This document shows positions 22,101 to 34,793 of a stretch of 64,000 nt of DNA, piece after piece (the first letter of the stretch is position 1; every line of letters starts with the position of its first letter). The notes beneath the pieces are model-generated. The model saw only the letters and a program-made list of their open reading frames with translations. It was not told where the DNA came from and did no database searches. Made by a program: the position numbers and the translations under genes. Origin of the DNA: Tetradesmus obliquus (taxonomy: Eukaryota > Chlorophyta > Chlorophyceae > Sphaeropleales > Scenedesmaceae); assembly GCA_030272155.1 (NCBI GenBank), contig CP126196.1, forward strand, positions 186,001 through 250,000, written 5' to 3'.

Positions 22101-25100
22101 CCCAGCTGTATCCATGTGAGCCTCTTTTTTGTGTGTGGATCAGCCGTGCTATCTGCAAATGCCCATCCAGTATCTAACATAACTGACCGGAGCGGAAACA
22201 ACGCTGATCAAACGACCATAGTAAAACCGATCAACCTAAGCATAGGGCCGAGGCAACAGAAGCAGACTTTGGATAACAGAGGCACGCTCCCAAGTCAACA
22301 CATGTGCCTCACAGCATGGCATGCATTGTGCTGCCGTCCTCAGCCGCGCTCGATTGCATGCATTGTGCAGCACAGCCGGACCACTCAACCACCACCAACC
22401 AAACAATATCTCAAAGTGCAGAGCCGTAGGCATGCAACAGCCCAGAGCAGAGCTGCAGGGCAAAGGCTCTCACACACGCACATGCATGTTGCCAGCTGCA
22501 CTGGGGGTCAACTGCCAACGGTGACAACAGCAGCAAGCATGTGCAGTCCTCAGTTGCAGCCTGATCTACCTCCACTGCAAAAGAGATTGCAGTGCAATGC
22601 AGCAGCTCTGAGATGCTGTGCATGTAGCGCATCATGCACGTACAAAGATCAGGACAAGCGTGCTGCTGATCAAGGCACAACTCATGCTCATAATGCGATA
22701 CTAAGCCCCCTGTCGGAGCTACTGGGGTGTCAAGGAAAAACACCTGCTGCGAAAGCTGGACTCAACACCAAGAAACTGCAAAGATTCACAGCATGCCCCT
22801 TGGTAGCATGTCAGCAGCACGGAACAGCTGCTGCATGGCCAGGGCTGCCCATCGGGCTGATGCCGTGCTATGTATGTATTGAAGAGGAGAACAAGAAGAG
22901 AGCTGTTCATGTCTGCAAACAAACACCTTCACCGATTTCAGCAAGCATCGCAAAGGCCAGGCAAGCGAAACACAACACCTACTGCAAAGGTACATGCTGC
23001 GACGTGCAAAGCGTCATACAACGTGCAAAGCGCCAGATACGTATGTTCGCACTGGCAGCTGCAAAACAAAACAGCACACCACATCGCAGCCATGCTGGCA
23101 GCCAGGTTCCTGCAGCATGGCTCTGAAAAGTACAACGGCTTGCTGTAGTAGCAGTTTTATTGGATACGCTGCAACATACAACAGTGTGAGGACTGCGCTC
23201 CATACTGGCCTCACCGCAGCTCATCACCCGGTTTATACATGGTGCGGGCTCAGCTCGAGTAGGTAGGCACTGCCAAGACATCTGCTGCTGCATGGGGTGC
23301 TGCTGCTGCGGCAGACTACTTTAGCATGCTGCTGCTGCTGCTGCAACAGACCACATGCCGCATGCTGCTGTACCAGTGGCAGCACCCAAACCACAAACCC
23401 TAGCTGTAGGAGCCAAGAAACATCCATCCAGCTGAGCCAGCCCACCCGCTGCTAAACACCACCACAACTGACAAAGCACGCTGCAACGCGCTGGCTCAAC
23501 CTCTGCCAGCTCAACAATCAGCAAACACACACAAACACACTGCACACCTGCCTCTTCAGCCTTGCACAGAAGTCCAAGCAAGCTGCATGTGTCACTGCAG
23601 CCGCTGATGAACTCCTGTCAAAACCACACCAGCAATACACCCAGAGTAGGTCAGGTGACACTGCACACATGCACAAGGTTTGAATCAAACGTGCGTCTAT
23701 CACATGAACATGCTCACACACGCCCACCATAATAAAGATGTTCAGCCAGTCTGCTTGTTGCCGTGTCACTTGAACCTGCATGTCACAATCCACACACACA
23801 TACACATACATACACACCATACATAGCTGCAGCAGCAGAAAAGTCAACACCAGTGCTCGTAGCAGCACTGCAAGGAAGAAATAGTAGCAACAAAACATCA
23901 AACACAAGCGGCTGGCGTGTTGGCGCAGCAAAGATGCAACGGTACAGGCCGCAAACCGCTGCCATGGCAATGCCTTCAGGTGACCTATGGGCATGCCATA
24001 GGCGTTCCTGCAAGCGTATCATGGCAGCAATGCTTGCCAGGGCAGTACACGGAGCAATGAAACTGAAGAGGCAAGTAGGGCGATTGGGGCAATCGGGGCC
24101 TTGTGCACACACGTGGCAGCCTCACAGGGGCTCTGGCCATGCGCGCAATGCATCACAGCCTGCTTGCCCCTGCTGCTGCACACCTTCACACACAATCAAA
24201 CGTAGTAGGACCATCCCATCATGGCCAGTTATTTATCACAGGCAGGGTCCAAGCATCCTGCTGCACCAGCATACGAAGAGCAACGGAAGGAAGATCGTTT
24301 GAGGCGGCAATGAAACATGAGCAACCAGCGCAGTGCTAGTGACAGCACACTGAACTTTGTCCTGGACAGCACACCCACACGCGCATGTCTCACTGTCGAT
24401 TGAAGACACACACGCTGGCTGTGCTGCTGATCAACATACCAACATACTACAAGCATCAACAGCAGAAAGCACAGTATGTACATGCTTGACATACACACAA
24501 GTATGCATCATACGCATACACACAACTGCCCACAACGCACAACAAGTACCACACAACCAAAGGGACACTCCAACACTGGCACTGGAGCACAAGATGCAGG
24601 AAGCCAGAAAGCTACCATCACTGCAACACCTGCAAATCTACGACATACAACGCCCTGCAGCAGCCTTACAGGTTATGCTCGCATTCAGCAGCAGAGCTGA
24701 CATGCAGCAGCATGCTGACAGGCAGACCACCCGCTGCTTGCAGGACTTCACATCAAGCACATATGCACAGCGCCTGAGATAAGGCGCACGCCTCCGCACC
24801 ACACAGTATGTTCAACCACACTCCAAGCAACCAACTGCAAACGCTGCTGATACAATTGATACGTAACACTCCCCACACCCTGCTTCCATTTTTATATGTG
24901 GCCGGCTTTACTACTGGCAGCCACAACAACGCCTGGCTGCCTGCGCCACACCGCCACATGTACAAAGACGCCGCACAGCTGCTCATTGTTGCTTTTATCT
25001 GGTGACATACCAGCGAAGTGCACAGCTGCAGTTCTTCACACGCAGCTGCTCTTGCACAACGCCAGCACTGCTCACATAACGTATGCTGCCCGACCACCAG

Positions 25101-25172
25101 GCGCATGCATGCAGCTGTGTGCTGCGGAGTCCAAGCCTTTGGGCACGCAGGTGTGCCTGCCTGCAGCTTTAC
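19155..25172. other. Long stretch without an assignable gene
   Basis: CA-, GCA- and CATG-rich DNA with many chance open frames. The longest, on the plus strand at 22116-23126 (336 codons), has no domain and an amino-acid make-up (C, H, Q, T, A) typical of translated simple sequence. Exon-like hints on the minus strand are a frame near 21250-21330 (AFVIGRELAQLSLDG) and one near 21075-21150 (FGDAITAAGASASDPIAIV). They could not be joined in phase. No RNA gene was recognised. Confidence 0.5.
20761..20899. repeat. Direct tandem duplication, about 80-bp unit
   Basis: The 59 bp at 20761-20819 recur at 20841-20899 with few changes (common core 'cagctgtcgccatacacgca'). On the minus strand the left copy ends at CAG|GTACGG, a possible donor, while the right copy has lost it. 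This resembles the exon-edge duplications elsewhere, but no gene is established here. Confidence 0.7.
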
Positions 25173-25338
25173 CATAAGAAGAAGAGGAGCCCATCATGCA
25201 TCCCACGCCACGCACTGGCTCAGAGCTGCCAGTGGTGCTGGTGTCTCTGGCCGAAAGTGGGCTCTGGTGGAGTGGGCTGTAGGTGTCCAGAGCTGCAGCG
25301 TACTGCTGCTGCGCCTTCTCGTGGATGATGCTTTCACG
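25173..25338 (-). other. Probable coding exon of an unidentified gene
   Basis: A minus-strand segment between a CTGCAG acceptor and a GTAAAG donor encodes RESIIHEKAQQQYAAALDTY, SPLHQSPLSARDTSTTGSS and EPVRGVGCMMGSSSSYG. Composition is that of a soluble, partly disordered protein. The same frame is open upstream to an ATG at about 25490. A following segment near 24890-25000 could supply a Cys-rich end (LCTCGG..RRCCGCQ and stop) in matching phase, which is speculative. No family recognised. Confidence 0.35.
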
Positions 25339-25555
25339 CTGCAGCAGAAAAAGACGTACAGAAGAGCAGTTCACAAGGTTGATGCCACGAGCTGCGACCA
25401 AAATATCGAGCATTTGAATCTGTGGAGCAGACCCACCCCCGCAACACCCGGCGATTGTGCCTTTAGTTGCAAAACATTGAGACATGGTTGAAAGGCTGAT
25501 GATCAAGCCGGCACGGCGACTAATGGTGCAAGAGGCGCAGTGAGCCTTTCAGCAG

Positions 25556-25750
25556 GTGGTTACGCAGGCGCCCTTTCCCCCAATGAAAGCCAAAGACGCA
25601 ACGTTAAGCCAGATCATTGCTCACCCAAAGGAGGTAGTCGCCGACTGCACGGCTCGCTTGGCCGTAGCAGGTGTTCCCACCCTCCAAGGCCAATTGCTGT
25701 TCAAGCGAGCGAGCCACGCTACGGTTCCTGATAATCGACTGCATGTATAA
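25556..25750 (+). other. Small open frame, possible exon
   Basis: A 64-codon plus-strand frame reads APFPPMKAKDATLSQIIAHP, then KEVVADCTARLAVAGVPTLQ, and stops soon after. It is less repetitive than surrounding frames and follows a possible GCAG acceptor, but no partner exon, start context or family was found. Confidence 0.25.
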
Positions 25751-26660
25751 ATACGCTGAGTGAGCGCAAGCTACCGCAGCCACACACATGGCATGCTAGC
25801 AGGTACAGCGGGTACCTTGTCCATGAGCTGATCTCCGTGAGCGCCTGCTTCAACGAGTATTTCTAGTGCTGATGTCCTCACAAACAGCGGCCACAGGGTC
25901 AGATCACGTTCGTCACCGGTGCTTTAGGAAACAAGAGGAGAGAGCTGCCTCAGGATTATACTCAAAGGGAACACTTGTGCAGTCGCTAAAAGTTCTAATA
26001 CGTCATCAAAATGCTTCAGTCATGGTGTTGAGGGCAGGCTGAGCACATTTCAAGCCTCCAGCCGGTTCACTGTTGTCACTGCCAGTGACACTGCCACGTT
26101 TTACGGAGCTGTTACGGTGGCTCGTCGCAACAAATGCGTATACGCGTTCCATTGAGTGTGACAATCATTACACCTGAGGAGCCAGCGGTCTGCGCTGGCG
26201 TAAGGACTCTGGAACACAGCCCCCATCTTTGCTGCAACATGTTCCTGATGCTCCTTGGTGCTTTGTGTTGCGATAGGTAGTGTACAACAAGAAGTCGTTG
26301 CAAGAACGCTAGCAGAATATATACGTCTTGACACACAGTGGCTGGTGCACGTTGCAGCACTGCAATACAACTCTGGACTCAGTCCAGGCCTTGGAGCATG
26401 CTCAGGGTAACTGCCACCACAACATGCAGTACAGCGTCTACAACGCTGAAGGGCCTTGCAAGAATATGCAGCCAACGTAGGCGTGCATCCACTTCCAAGT
26501 TTGGCAGCTGGCGTAGTGCGAAAGTCATTGCGCTGGCACTGCTGCACACGCCCTGCAGCAACTTGCCTTACTAGGATGCACCAGCGTGTGCTGTGGCTGG
26601 CCCACACTGTGGGCCTCTACTGGCAGAAGAGGCTCATCTCCACGCAGCGCCTCCATGCAA

Positions 26661-29262
26661 TCACACCATCTGCTCCACGTGGATGCGCTCCTCAGCCACG
26701 ATCAGCTGGTGCACCAGGCTCAGGTAGCCCAGCTTGTCAGGGCCCAGCAGGCCCAGCAGCTGCCCACTGACAGCCTCCCGGTCATCACCAGGCTCCAGCG
26801 ACTCCATGCGGCGGTACACGCTGCAAGCAGATGGCGAGTGGGGTGGGGTGGGGTGCAGCAGGGACAGGCAGCGGAGCTGTCAGAGCGGCGCTCGTCATGT
26901 GCAGCGAGCACCAGCAGCAGAGCGGTTTAGCAGCACCAGCAAAGAAGCTGAGCGACAGCAGCGTTGTTTGCGCCCTGCATCATGACAGCAGCCCATGCAG
27001 TGCCTCAGCGGCCGCCAGAACTGTGCCCGCGCCTGCCGTGCAGCAGCCGACGCCAGCAACAGCGCCGTCAAAGGCGCCGTCATGATGGCAGCCATCACAG
27101 CTTATCATCAAATTAAGCCGCACCTGAGGCTTAGGAAGGGCCCAGTGCCCAGTGCCTCCTCCAGCAGCAGCCGCAGCGCCTCCACCCTGGCAGCAGTTGC
27201 TGCGACATAACGCCAGTCAGCACACATCAACCAAGCCGCACCTCAGGAAGGGACCAGTGCCCAGGGCCTCCTCCAACAGCAGCCGCAGCGCCTCCACCCG
27301 TGCAGCCAGGCTGTCGCCCTCGCCCACAGGCAGCGACACCGGCTGCCCATCCAGCAGGAAGCGCCCGGCAACCACCTGCAGCGACGCGGCAGCAGCAGCA
27401 GCAGCAGCAACAACAGCAGCAGCGGTGGCGGCGCTCGACCGGTGGTGCTTCGTAGTTCAGTGCCCGTGTGCTAGCCCGTGTGGAAGTGATGCAGCTCAGC
27501 AAGCTGCCTCACTGCTTGGCATGCAAACTTGGCACGGCGCCTGTGCCAGCAACAATCTTGCCAGTACGCACTTGTAACCCTGACCCATGCATCAACAGTT
27601 AACGCACAGAACGGCACACTCACCATCGCCTGTGTGCTGTTGGCATCTTCGTCAGCATAGTCCTCCGACGTCTCCCTGCTCACGCCGCCGCCGCTGCCAC
27701 CACCACCCTCATCGCCACCAGCAGCAGCCGCATCCCCTGCTGCCCCATGCTCTGCAGCCAGCACCAGGTGCTGCATGTCTGCCATCATGGCAGCAAACTC
27801 CTCCTCAGCTTCCTGCTCCGCTGCTGCAGATTCCTGTGCCTCGTTGCCGCCGGCCTGCAGCGCAGGAGCTGCTGCTGCAGCAGCAGGGCCTGCAGGCACT
27901 GCCTGTTGGTTGCCACCCTGCTGTTGCGGATCCTCCGTGTTGATAACGTCTGCTGCTGAGGGCTGCTGCTGCTGCTGCTTGCCAATGCCGAGCTCTCCCA
28001 TCACCTGTGGCAGCCAGTACAGGAGCATTGGGACATGCCTTTTCACATGTTTACAGATGTAGGCCCCAGGGCAGAATTGAGCAGAGAACAGCGCACTAGA
28101 AGCATCATCAGCAGCAGCAGCATGTGGTGCGGCAGCACCTGTGAGTAGAACCAGACTGTAACATACATTGGCAGCATGCACAGCCACACCCTTATCGGCC
28201 TGCCAAGCACAATGAGCCTAACACACACATGCAGCCCCACAGTGGCACACTCCCGCTGCTCACATCCCACAGCACCCCTGCCACCCCACCTGCTGCCTGT
28301 TGCGTGCTGCTGCGGCCTTGACGTCCTGCCAGTGCTGCCGCTGCCACTCGCGCAGCTGCGCGTCGCGCGCCGCCTGCTCGGCCTGCAGCCTGGCCCGCCG
28401 CCGCTCCAGCGGGCTCAAGCCGGCTGCATCTGCTACATCCGCCTCATCTGCGTGCGTTCCAAAGTAAATCAAGGTGCATGACAGCCACGGCATAGGGCTG
28501 TGTTGGGTGGTGAGGATGGGTCGAGTTGGGGCGCCACCAGTGCAAAAGCGGGAGTGACAGCGCTGCTACTGCAAAATGCATAGGCGCGGCACTGCTGCGA
28601 GCTACATGCTGTGCCGCGCCAGCAATACATTGGCGGCGCGTATGATGTGCAAGTCTACTAAGAACGCCTTTGGCGACGGCGCACCTCTGCTGTGATCTAT
28701 GCTTGGTTGGCCTCTGCTGGGCTGCCTGTTGTACTGCTGCCGCTGCTGCTGCTCAGGATCAGGAACAGCTTGTCGCAGTGGCTGCTGCTGCTGCTGCTCA
28801 TCCTGCTGCTGGCTGTCCTCAGCGCCCAGGAATGCTGCGAGCCCTGGCCCCTGTGCTGCCAGCAGCTGCTGCTTGTTGCGCAGCGCTGCAGCCCGCATAT
28901 CCTCCCACACCTGCCGCCTGTAAACACACACATGATGCAGCTGTGACCAGGCAGTTGTGGTAGTAACACTTTGGAGGGTGCCAGGACCCAGTGGCAGCCA
29001 CCACTAACTCCTCATGCAGCAGACATGACCGCTTCCAGCAGCAGCAATTGTTTCTTTCAGGCCAGCCTGTAAGAGGTGTACCACCGTGGCCACCCTGGCG
29101 CAAGTGGCGGCCATTCTGGCCAGCATGCTGATGGCTGTTCATGATCTGCATAACACCCTGCGGCAGTTGCACTTTGTATGCAACCGTCACGAATCAGGTG
29201 CCACCTACCTTAGCTCGGCTGACAGCTCGTCACCAGCAGCAGCTGCACGCCGGCCACCAACC

Positions 29263-29307
<45 letters not shown>

Positions 29308-32300
29308 GCACTCGTCGGCCGCGCAGCTCTGTGGCTGGGCTGCTGCTGCACTGCTGGAGGGTCGTAGCCGTCAACAGCAGCAGACTCATCATTGCCTGAA
29401 TCCCATGCGGGTCGCTGCCGTCGCTGCCTTGCAGGGGCCACATGCACAGGCACCTCTCCAGCAGTAGCAGCAGCAGGTACTTGCTGCCCTGCAGACAGCT
29501 CGTCCTCTGCTCGCCGCCGGTTGGCTGCTGCTGCGCGCTGCCGATCCAGGAACTCCTGTCGCTGCTGCTGCATTGCCTGGTGCATCTGCTCCCGCTCCCG
29601 CTCCTGCAGCAGGCAGCAGCATGGAAAAAGCACAATTCAATGTTGCCCTGGGACAGAGCAGCAGCGGAGCTGTGTGCCGACGCATGCAGGCATTTGACAT
29701 GCTGCTGGCACATGCTTGCTAGGATACTTTCAAGATTGGTGCTGAACAGCCTCGTTGTGTGATAATTGAAATCAAGCCAGACTGAGCTGCAGAAACTTTT
29801 GCAGGAGGCCACGCACCCGCGCCTCTGCTGCAGCCATACGCTTTTGTGCTTCTGCCGCAGCTCGTGCATTGGCCGGTGCTGCCTCATCTGCCTGCCGCTG
29901 TACTGCCACCCTAGCTCTCGCTTCCTCAGCCCCCCGCCTTGCTGCAGCCTCCGACTCTGCTGCCTGCTGCCGCGCCTGTGCCTGCGCCTGCTGCCGCTGC
30001 TGCTCTTGCTGCCTACAGCAGCACCGACAAACAACAGCAGTACACAAGTTTCCAAGCTGTCGCAACAGCACATGCTCAACACAGCCTGCCCTGCTGCAGC
30101 ATGCATATGTGCATGAAAACTCTTGAGCACTGCTGCCCAATTGCAGCTGTACCATGCACAGTGATGCCTCCATCCATCTGCTCCGTTTGCAGCCACCTAC
30201 CTTGCATCATTCTTCCTGCGCTCAGTGTCTGCCCGTGCTGCTGCTGCCGCTGCCGCCCGCTGCTGGTCGTCTGCTCGCATGCGCACGAACTCTGCTGCTG
30301 CCGCTGCTGCTGCGGCCTGGCGCTGCTGGATAGCAAGCTCAGCTGCCTTGCGTGCTGCCTCCGCCTCTGCTGCTCTGCGGCCCTGCAGACAATGGAGACC
30401 AAGCGTAGCAGCAGCACACGCGATTTTTGTATGTCGACGTATTCAGACCTGCGATGTGCATGCGTGATGCACAAACAGCAATCCCATCTTGCCTGTGTCA
30501 GCACCAGGGCCACAGGTATACAGCAGCAGCCAGCATCAAGAGCTGCTCAGCAGGCGCACCCACCTCTGCCTGCTTCTGCAGGGCAAGCCGCTCCTGCTGT
30601 AGCTGCTGCGCTCTCTCACGTGCCGCATCAACAGCAGCAGCAGCAGCAGCAGCAGGAGCAGCGGGGGACTGCCTGCCACCGCGTGGAGAGGGCAGCTTGA
30701 CTGCAGCAGCACCATTGGGTGGCCTGTCCCCTCTGGGAGATGGCAGCTTCACCCCTGCAACACCCAAGCCGTCTCCCCTTGGTGATAGCTTGGGCGGTGG
30801 CAAGGGGCTGCGCTGCTGCTGCTGCTGCTGCCCTGCTGCTGCTGCTGCTGCTGCTGAGGGGCTGGGTGCCCTGCCGGGGATCTTTGCAGGCAGCCCGCCT
30901 GCTGCTGGCCCCTGCAGAAGCTGCTCTCTGCTAGGGGAGCGCAGGTTGGCCCTGGCTGCTGCTGCAGGCGCTGCTGGCTGCTGGCGCAAGGCTGCAGCAG
31001 CATCAACATGTGCAAGCGCTTGGTTGGTGCGCAGGTGCTGAGGTTGTATGCCAACAGAATGACGCGTAGCATAATTTGAGAATGGGTGAGTTGCTGCAGG
31101 TTCTACTGCCTGATTAGGCTGCAGGATTTGCTGTCAGCCCCAACTGCCCTGCCAGCCAGCCTGCTAATAGTCTGTCAGTGCAGTGTCAGCTGCCTCCAAA
31201 CAGCCGCCAACTGCACAACTGTGTGTTATGTTATTGCCAAATGTATCACCTTCAACTCTATTCATAAGTGCAAACTGCACAGCATTGCACTGCTTTCAAG
31301 CCAGCCCCTCACCTGGCCCTGACAGCCTGGGCACAGCAGGCTTTGGCGGCACTGCAGACAGCCGCACAGGCAGGCCAACTGCAGGAGGCGCCGACAGCCG
31401 AATGCGTCCAGCACCACCCCCAGCAGCAGCAGCACCCCCTGCATCTGCCTTGTCTGGGGTGCCGCCAGCACCAGCTTCTGCGCTGCTGCTGCCGCCTGGC
31501 TGCAGCGCCACCACCAGCTGCCCTGGCTGCGGCCTTCCGTGGATGATGGTGTGGCTGAACTCGTGCACCTGCAGGCAAGCCAGCAGCAGCAGCAGCAGCA
31601 GTGGGAGCCGTGAGCCAAGTAAGAGCTGCCCAAACAACGCCCAAGCAAGATGCAGCCATGGTGCTGTCTTCGCATGGAAGTCTGGTTGGGCATGTCATCA
31701 CAGCAACGCCAGTGCCCTTGCTGCGCAACAGAACGACCTCTCAGCTAGCACGCCTGGCAGGAAACAGCTTGATGCCCTACCCCACCTCCAGGCCTCTGGC
31801 CCAGCCAGTAACATACGGCGCCATGGCGCTTGGTGCAGCGCCAGCTGCAGGCACTGCAGTCAACAGCAAGCTTTTCCTCCATCACTGAAGCTTGAAGCTC
31901 CTTGATTAGTGGCTAACGTGTTGGGTCTGCTGTTTCTTACTTGCGTATACGTTTCTTACTTGTGTATACGTTTCACTGTGCGTGCCTGATCGATACACTC
32001 TCACTCCCCACCGCAGAGTCTGGTCCAGGAAGCGCGCAATGCGTGCGTGCAGCAGTGGCGCCGCCAGCAGCAGCTGCCGCAGCTGACAGCAAGCACACAC
32101 CAGCACCCAGTGGCACCAAGCACACACCAGCCCGCAGGTGCGCACTGCTTCTCACCTGCAGCGTCTGGTCCAGGAAGCGCGCGATGCGTGCGCGCAGCAG
32201 CGGCGCCGCCAGCACCTCGTTGATGCTGGGCCGCTTGCGCGCGTCCAGCACCAGCAGGCTGGCAATGAGGCCACGCAGCTCGGGGCTGCGGCTGGGCGGC

Positions 32301-34793
32301 AGCGGGCTGTAGGCGCCGCGGATGATCTTGGTGATCTGGAGGCGTGTGGGTTTGCGTGATGTGCACACATGTTGGTGGTGTGAGGGTGGTGACCACCGTG
32401 TGGTGTGGGGTGCAGTGGAGTGGCAGGGCAGGGGTGTGACTGCACCATGTCGCACAGTGGTCGACCCGGTCAAGCCCTGTCATAGCCAAAGCATGGGGCT
32501 GCGCGCCCATGCCTGCACATATCCAAGCAGCTGAGGCTTGTCAGAGCAGAGGGCGCCAGCTGCGTGCTGATATGCAGGCAGTGCTCGTCATGAAAACTGA
32601 CAGCGTTTTACACAAGAGTCGGACTGTACTGCTGCCGATGTTCGTCAGCATCCAACCGACCCAAGCAAGGCACTGCAGATGTTCTGATTCAGCAGCATCA
32701 CTGCTGCTGGTCATAGCTGTACTACTGAACAGCTGATCAACAGCTCACCAGTGCGCGCATGTTGGGTGCCTCGAAGGCCTGCCGCATGGCTGTCATCTCG
32801 TACAGCATGCAGCCCAGCGACCACATGTCTGACTGCGCACATGGGCAGCAAGGTGTGGCGCAATTCAATATTGAGTTAGATGGGCACCATTCATGGTGGT
32901 GCGCAAGCTCGACATATTCAATCATGGGCAGCTGCTCAGCTGCAGGCATCAGCGCACAAGCCTTGGCAGCGTGCCGCACTCAAAGCCGCTATGCTAAACA
33001 AAGCGTGCGCACGACTCTCACTGCAGGCAGCAACACAGGGCTGCTGCATCACTGCTGGCGCCCATGCACATGTGCACGCATAGTGACCGCTGGTCATGCA
33101 TCTGCACAGGGCCCACCTTCTGGTTGTACTTGCGGTTCTGGCAGATCTCCGGCGACAAGTAGTATGGCGTGCCCACTGCTGTGCTTGCCAGGGCTGCCGT
33201 GCTGCCCAGCACCTTTGAGACGCCAAAGTCACCAAGCTTCAGCAGGCCGCCGGACGAGACAAAGATGTTCTGGGACTTGAGGTCCCTGGGGTTTCAACAT
33301 AGTTTCAATAGATCAAGGTGAATCAGCCACACAAGCAGCAAACAGCCACAAGCCAGCAAGCATGGCCGGGGCGGTGGACAGCTGGCCTGTTGGTATCTAA
33401 ATGGACAGATGGCTCGATGCCACACTCATGGTCTGTGTGTTTGGATGTTGCTGAGCCAGGCTTACAGCAGCCTCGTCCCGCACAAAGGGCAGCACTCGAT
33501 AGCAGCCGCAGCTGCCTGCCAGAGCTTGCCAAGTCTGCTGCCACTGCCAACTACATGGCTGCCAGGAGCAGTTGAGGACTAACCGATGCTGCAGCTGTTA
33601 GTTCGCTGGTTAGAGACACCAGCCCCACCTGTGCAAAATCTTCCTGCAGCACAACACAGTGGCAGCAGCGCAGCAGTAACGTCAGCACGTGAGCTGTGGC
33701 AGCAGGACACTGCAAGACTATGGGCATGCACAGTTGCGCATGTGGCTTGTCCGTTAATCCCGGCGCTACTGGCACGGTCAACATGCTGCTGCTGCTGCTG
33801 CTGCTGCATCGCACCCACAGATAGAACTAACCAGGCTCTGGTGGCACGGCTGCTGCTGGCTGTCTTTCTCCCGCAATTCACTGCCTGTTCAGACAGCTCC
33901 TCCTCCACATGCTGTCTGCCACTGCTGGCTAAGCACCAATCCTGCACGAGCATGCTCCTTTGTCCTGCAGGCTATGTTCTGCTGGTTGTGCCCTCGCACC
34001 TGTCGTGCACGTGTTTGAGCCCGAGGCAGATCTGCACAGACCAGTCCAGCACTGTGTCCTCGGGCAGCAGCTGGCCCTTGCGCTTCTGCAAAATGCTGTA
34101 CAAGTCGCCTGGCCGCACAACACCAGCACCAGCACCAGCAGCAATGTTCAGTCGACTGATCCATTAACTTCATCGTTTACGCCACTGCCTCCGCGCTGGC
34201 TACATCATGCACTGCTACTGCTACTGGTCAAGGTGTGTGCAGCCGCAGGCATGCAGCAGCAGTGCAGCCAGACAGCTTCCTGCAAGCAGCTGCTAGTGCA
34301 AGCAGCTGAGATACTGACGGTGCAGCAGCCCTGCTGCTCACCCTCGCTGCACCAGTCCATGACGATGCACAGCTTGGAGCCTGAAGTGAAGCATTCCTTG
34401 CAGCGCACGATGTTGGGGTGCTTCAGCGCCAGCAGCAGCTGCAGGACAGCATGTGATGCACGCAAGATCGATTGGAACCAACTCATTATTAACAGGTTGC
34501 TTGATTACTACATATGTTGATGATTTGGAAGCTGAAGCAGGCAGCTTTGACCACCTGCCAGCATGCCAGGCTGGGCAGTACGTGTCGGTTGTACTGCTGC
34601 TGATGCGACCGGGTTTGACAGCACAATTTCTCACCTTGGCCTCCTGCTCTGCTGACTCCCGCTCAGCACGTGGCATGCGTGATATGTCCACCTCCTTGAT
34701 GACGTAGTTCTTTGCATCCAGCTTGCTTGTGCAGAGCCATGCTGACCCAAAACTGCCCTTGCCCAGCAGTTTGCCCTTGCTGTAGTTCTCCAT
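26661..34793 (-). CDS. NEK1-type protein kinase (NIMA-related), 17 exons
   Basis: Exons (minus): 34793-34635, 34438-34342, 34108-34000, 33643-33629, 33285-33117, 32832-32749, 32335-32156, 31568-31313, 30991-30564, 30382-30201, 30012-29817, 29603-29209, 28917-28685, 28447-28290, 28004-27624, 27375-27242, 26820-26661. They sum to 3336 nt in one frame, 1111 aa. Kinase domain at residues about 4-270: glycine loop GKGSFGSAW, lysine in VIKEVD, HRDLKSQN at 126-133 (completed only by the 15-nt fourth exon), DFG at 146-148, [22 protein letters not shown] and a NEK-type [11 protein letters not shown] long A/Q/E-rich coiled-coil follows ([32 protein letters not shown]). The end is a conserved C-terminal block ([36 protein letters not shown]) like that of NEK1. 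NEK1 kinases act at basal bodies and cilia. Exact orthology is not proven. Confidence 0.9.
27121..27196 (-). repeat. Partial copy of NEK exon 16 (3' edge)
   Basis: About 70 bp repeating 27236-27310, the 3' half of the penultimate exon ([19 protein letters not shown]). The copy lies in the following intron and keeps the GTGCGG donor. It would need an acceptor to be used, and none with proper phase is obvious. Confidence 0.8.
29264..29305 (-). repeat. (CAG)n run coding poly-Q in the NEK kinase
   Basis: About 14 CAG codons inside exon 12 of the kinase gene, in the linker between kinase and C-terminal block. Likely length-variable. Confidence 0.85.
32018..32085 (-). repeat. Partial copy of NEK exon 7 (3' edge)
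   Basis: About 65 bp corresponding to 32156-32220, the end of the kinase domain ([18 protein letters not shown] becomes [18 protein letters not shown]). It sits about 130 bp downstream in the next intron. The donor is changed (CTG|CGGTGG where the exon has CAG|GTGAGA). Confidence 0.8.

Noticed and set aside
22116-23126. Plus-strand open frame of 336 codons
   Set aside because: Cys/His/Gln/Thr-rich translation of CA-rich DNA, no domain, no splice or promoter context, and overlapping frames of similar quality on the other strand.
26101-26607. Minus-strand frame of 168 codons downstream of the NEK kinase stop
   Set aside because: No domain, Cys/Arg-rich random-looking composition, and it lies in the 3' flank of the kinase gene.
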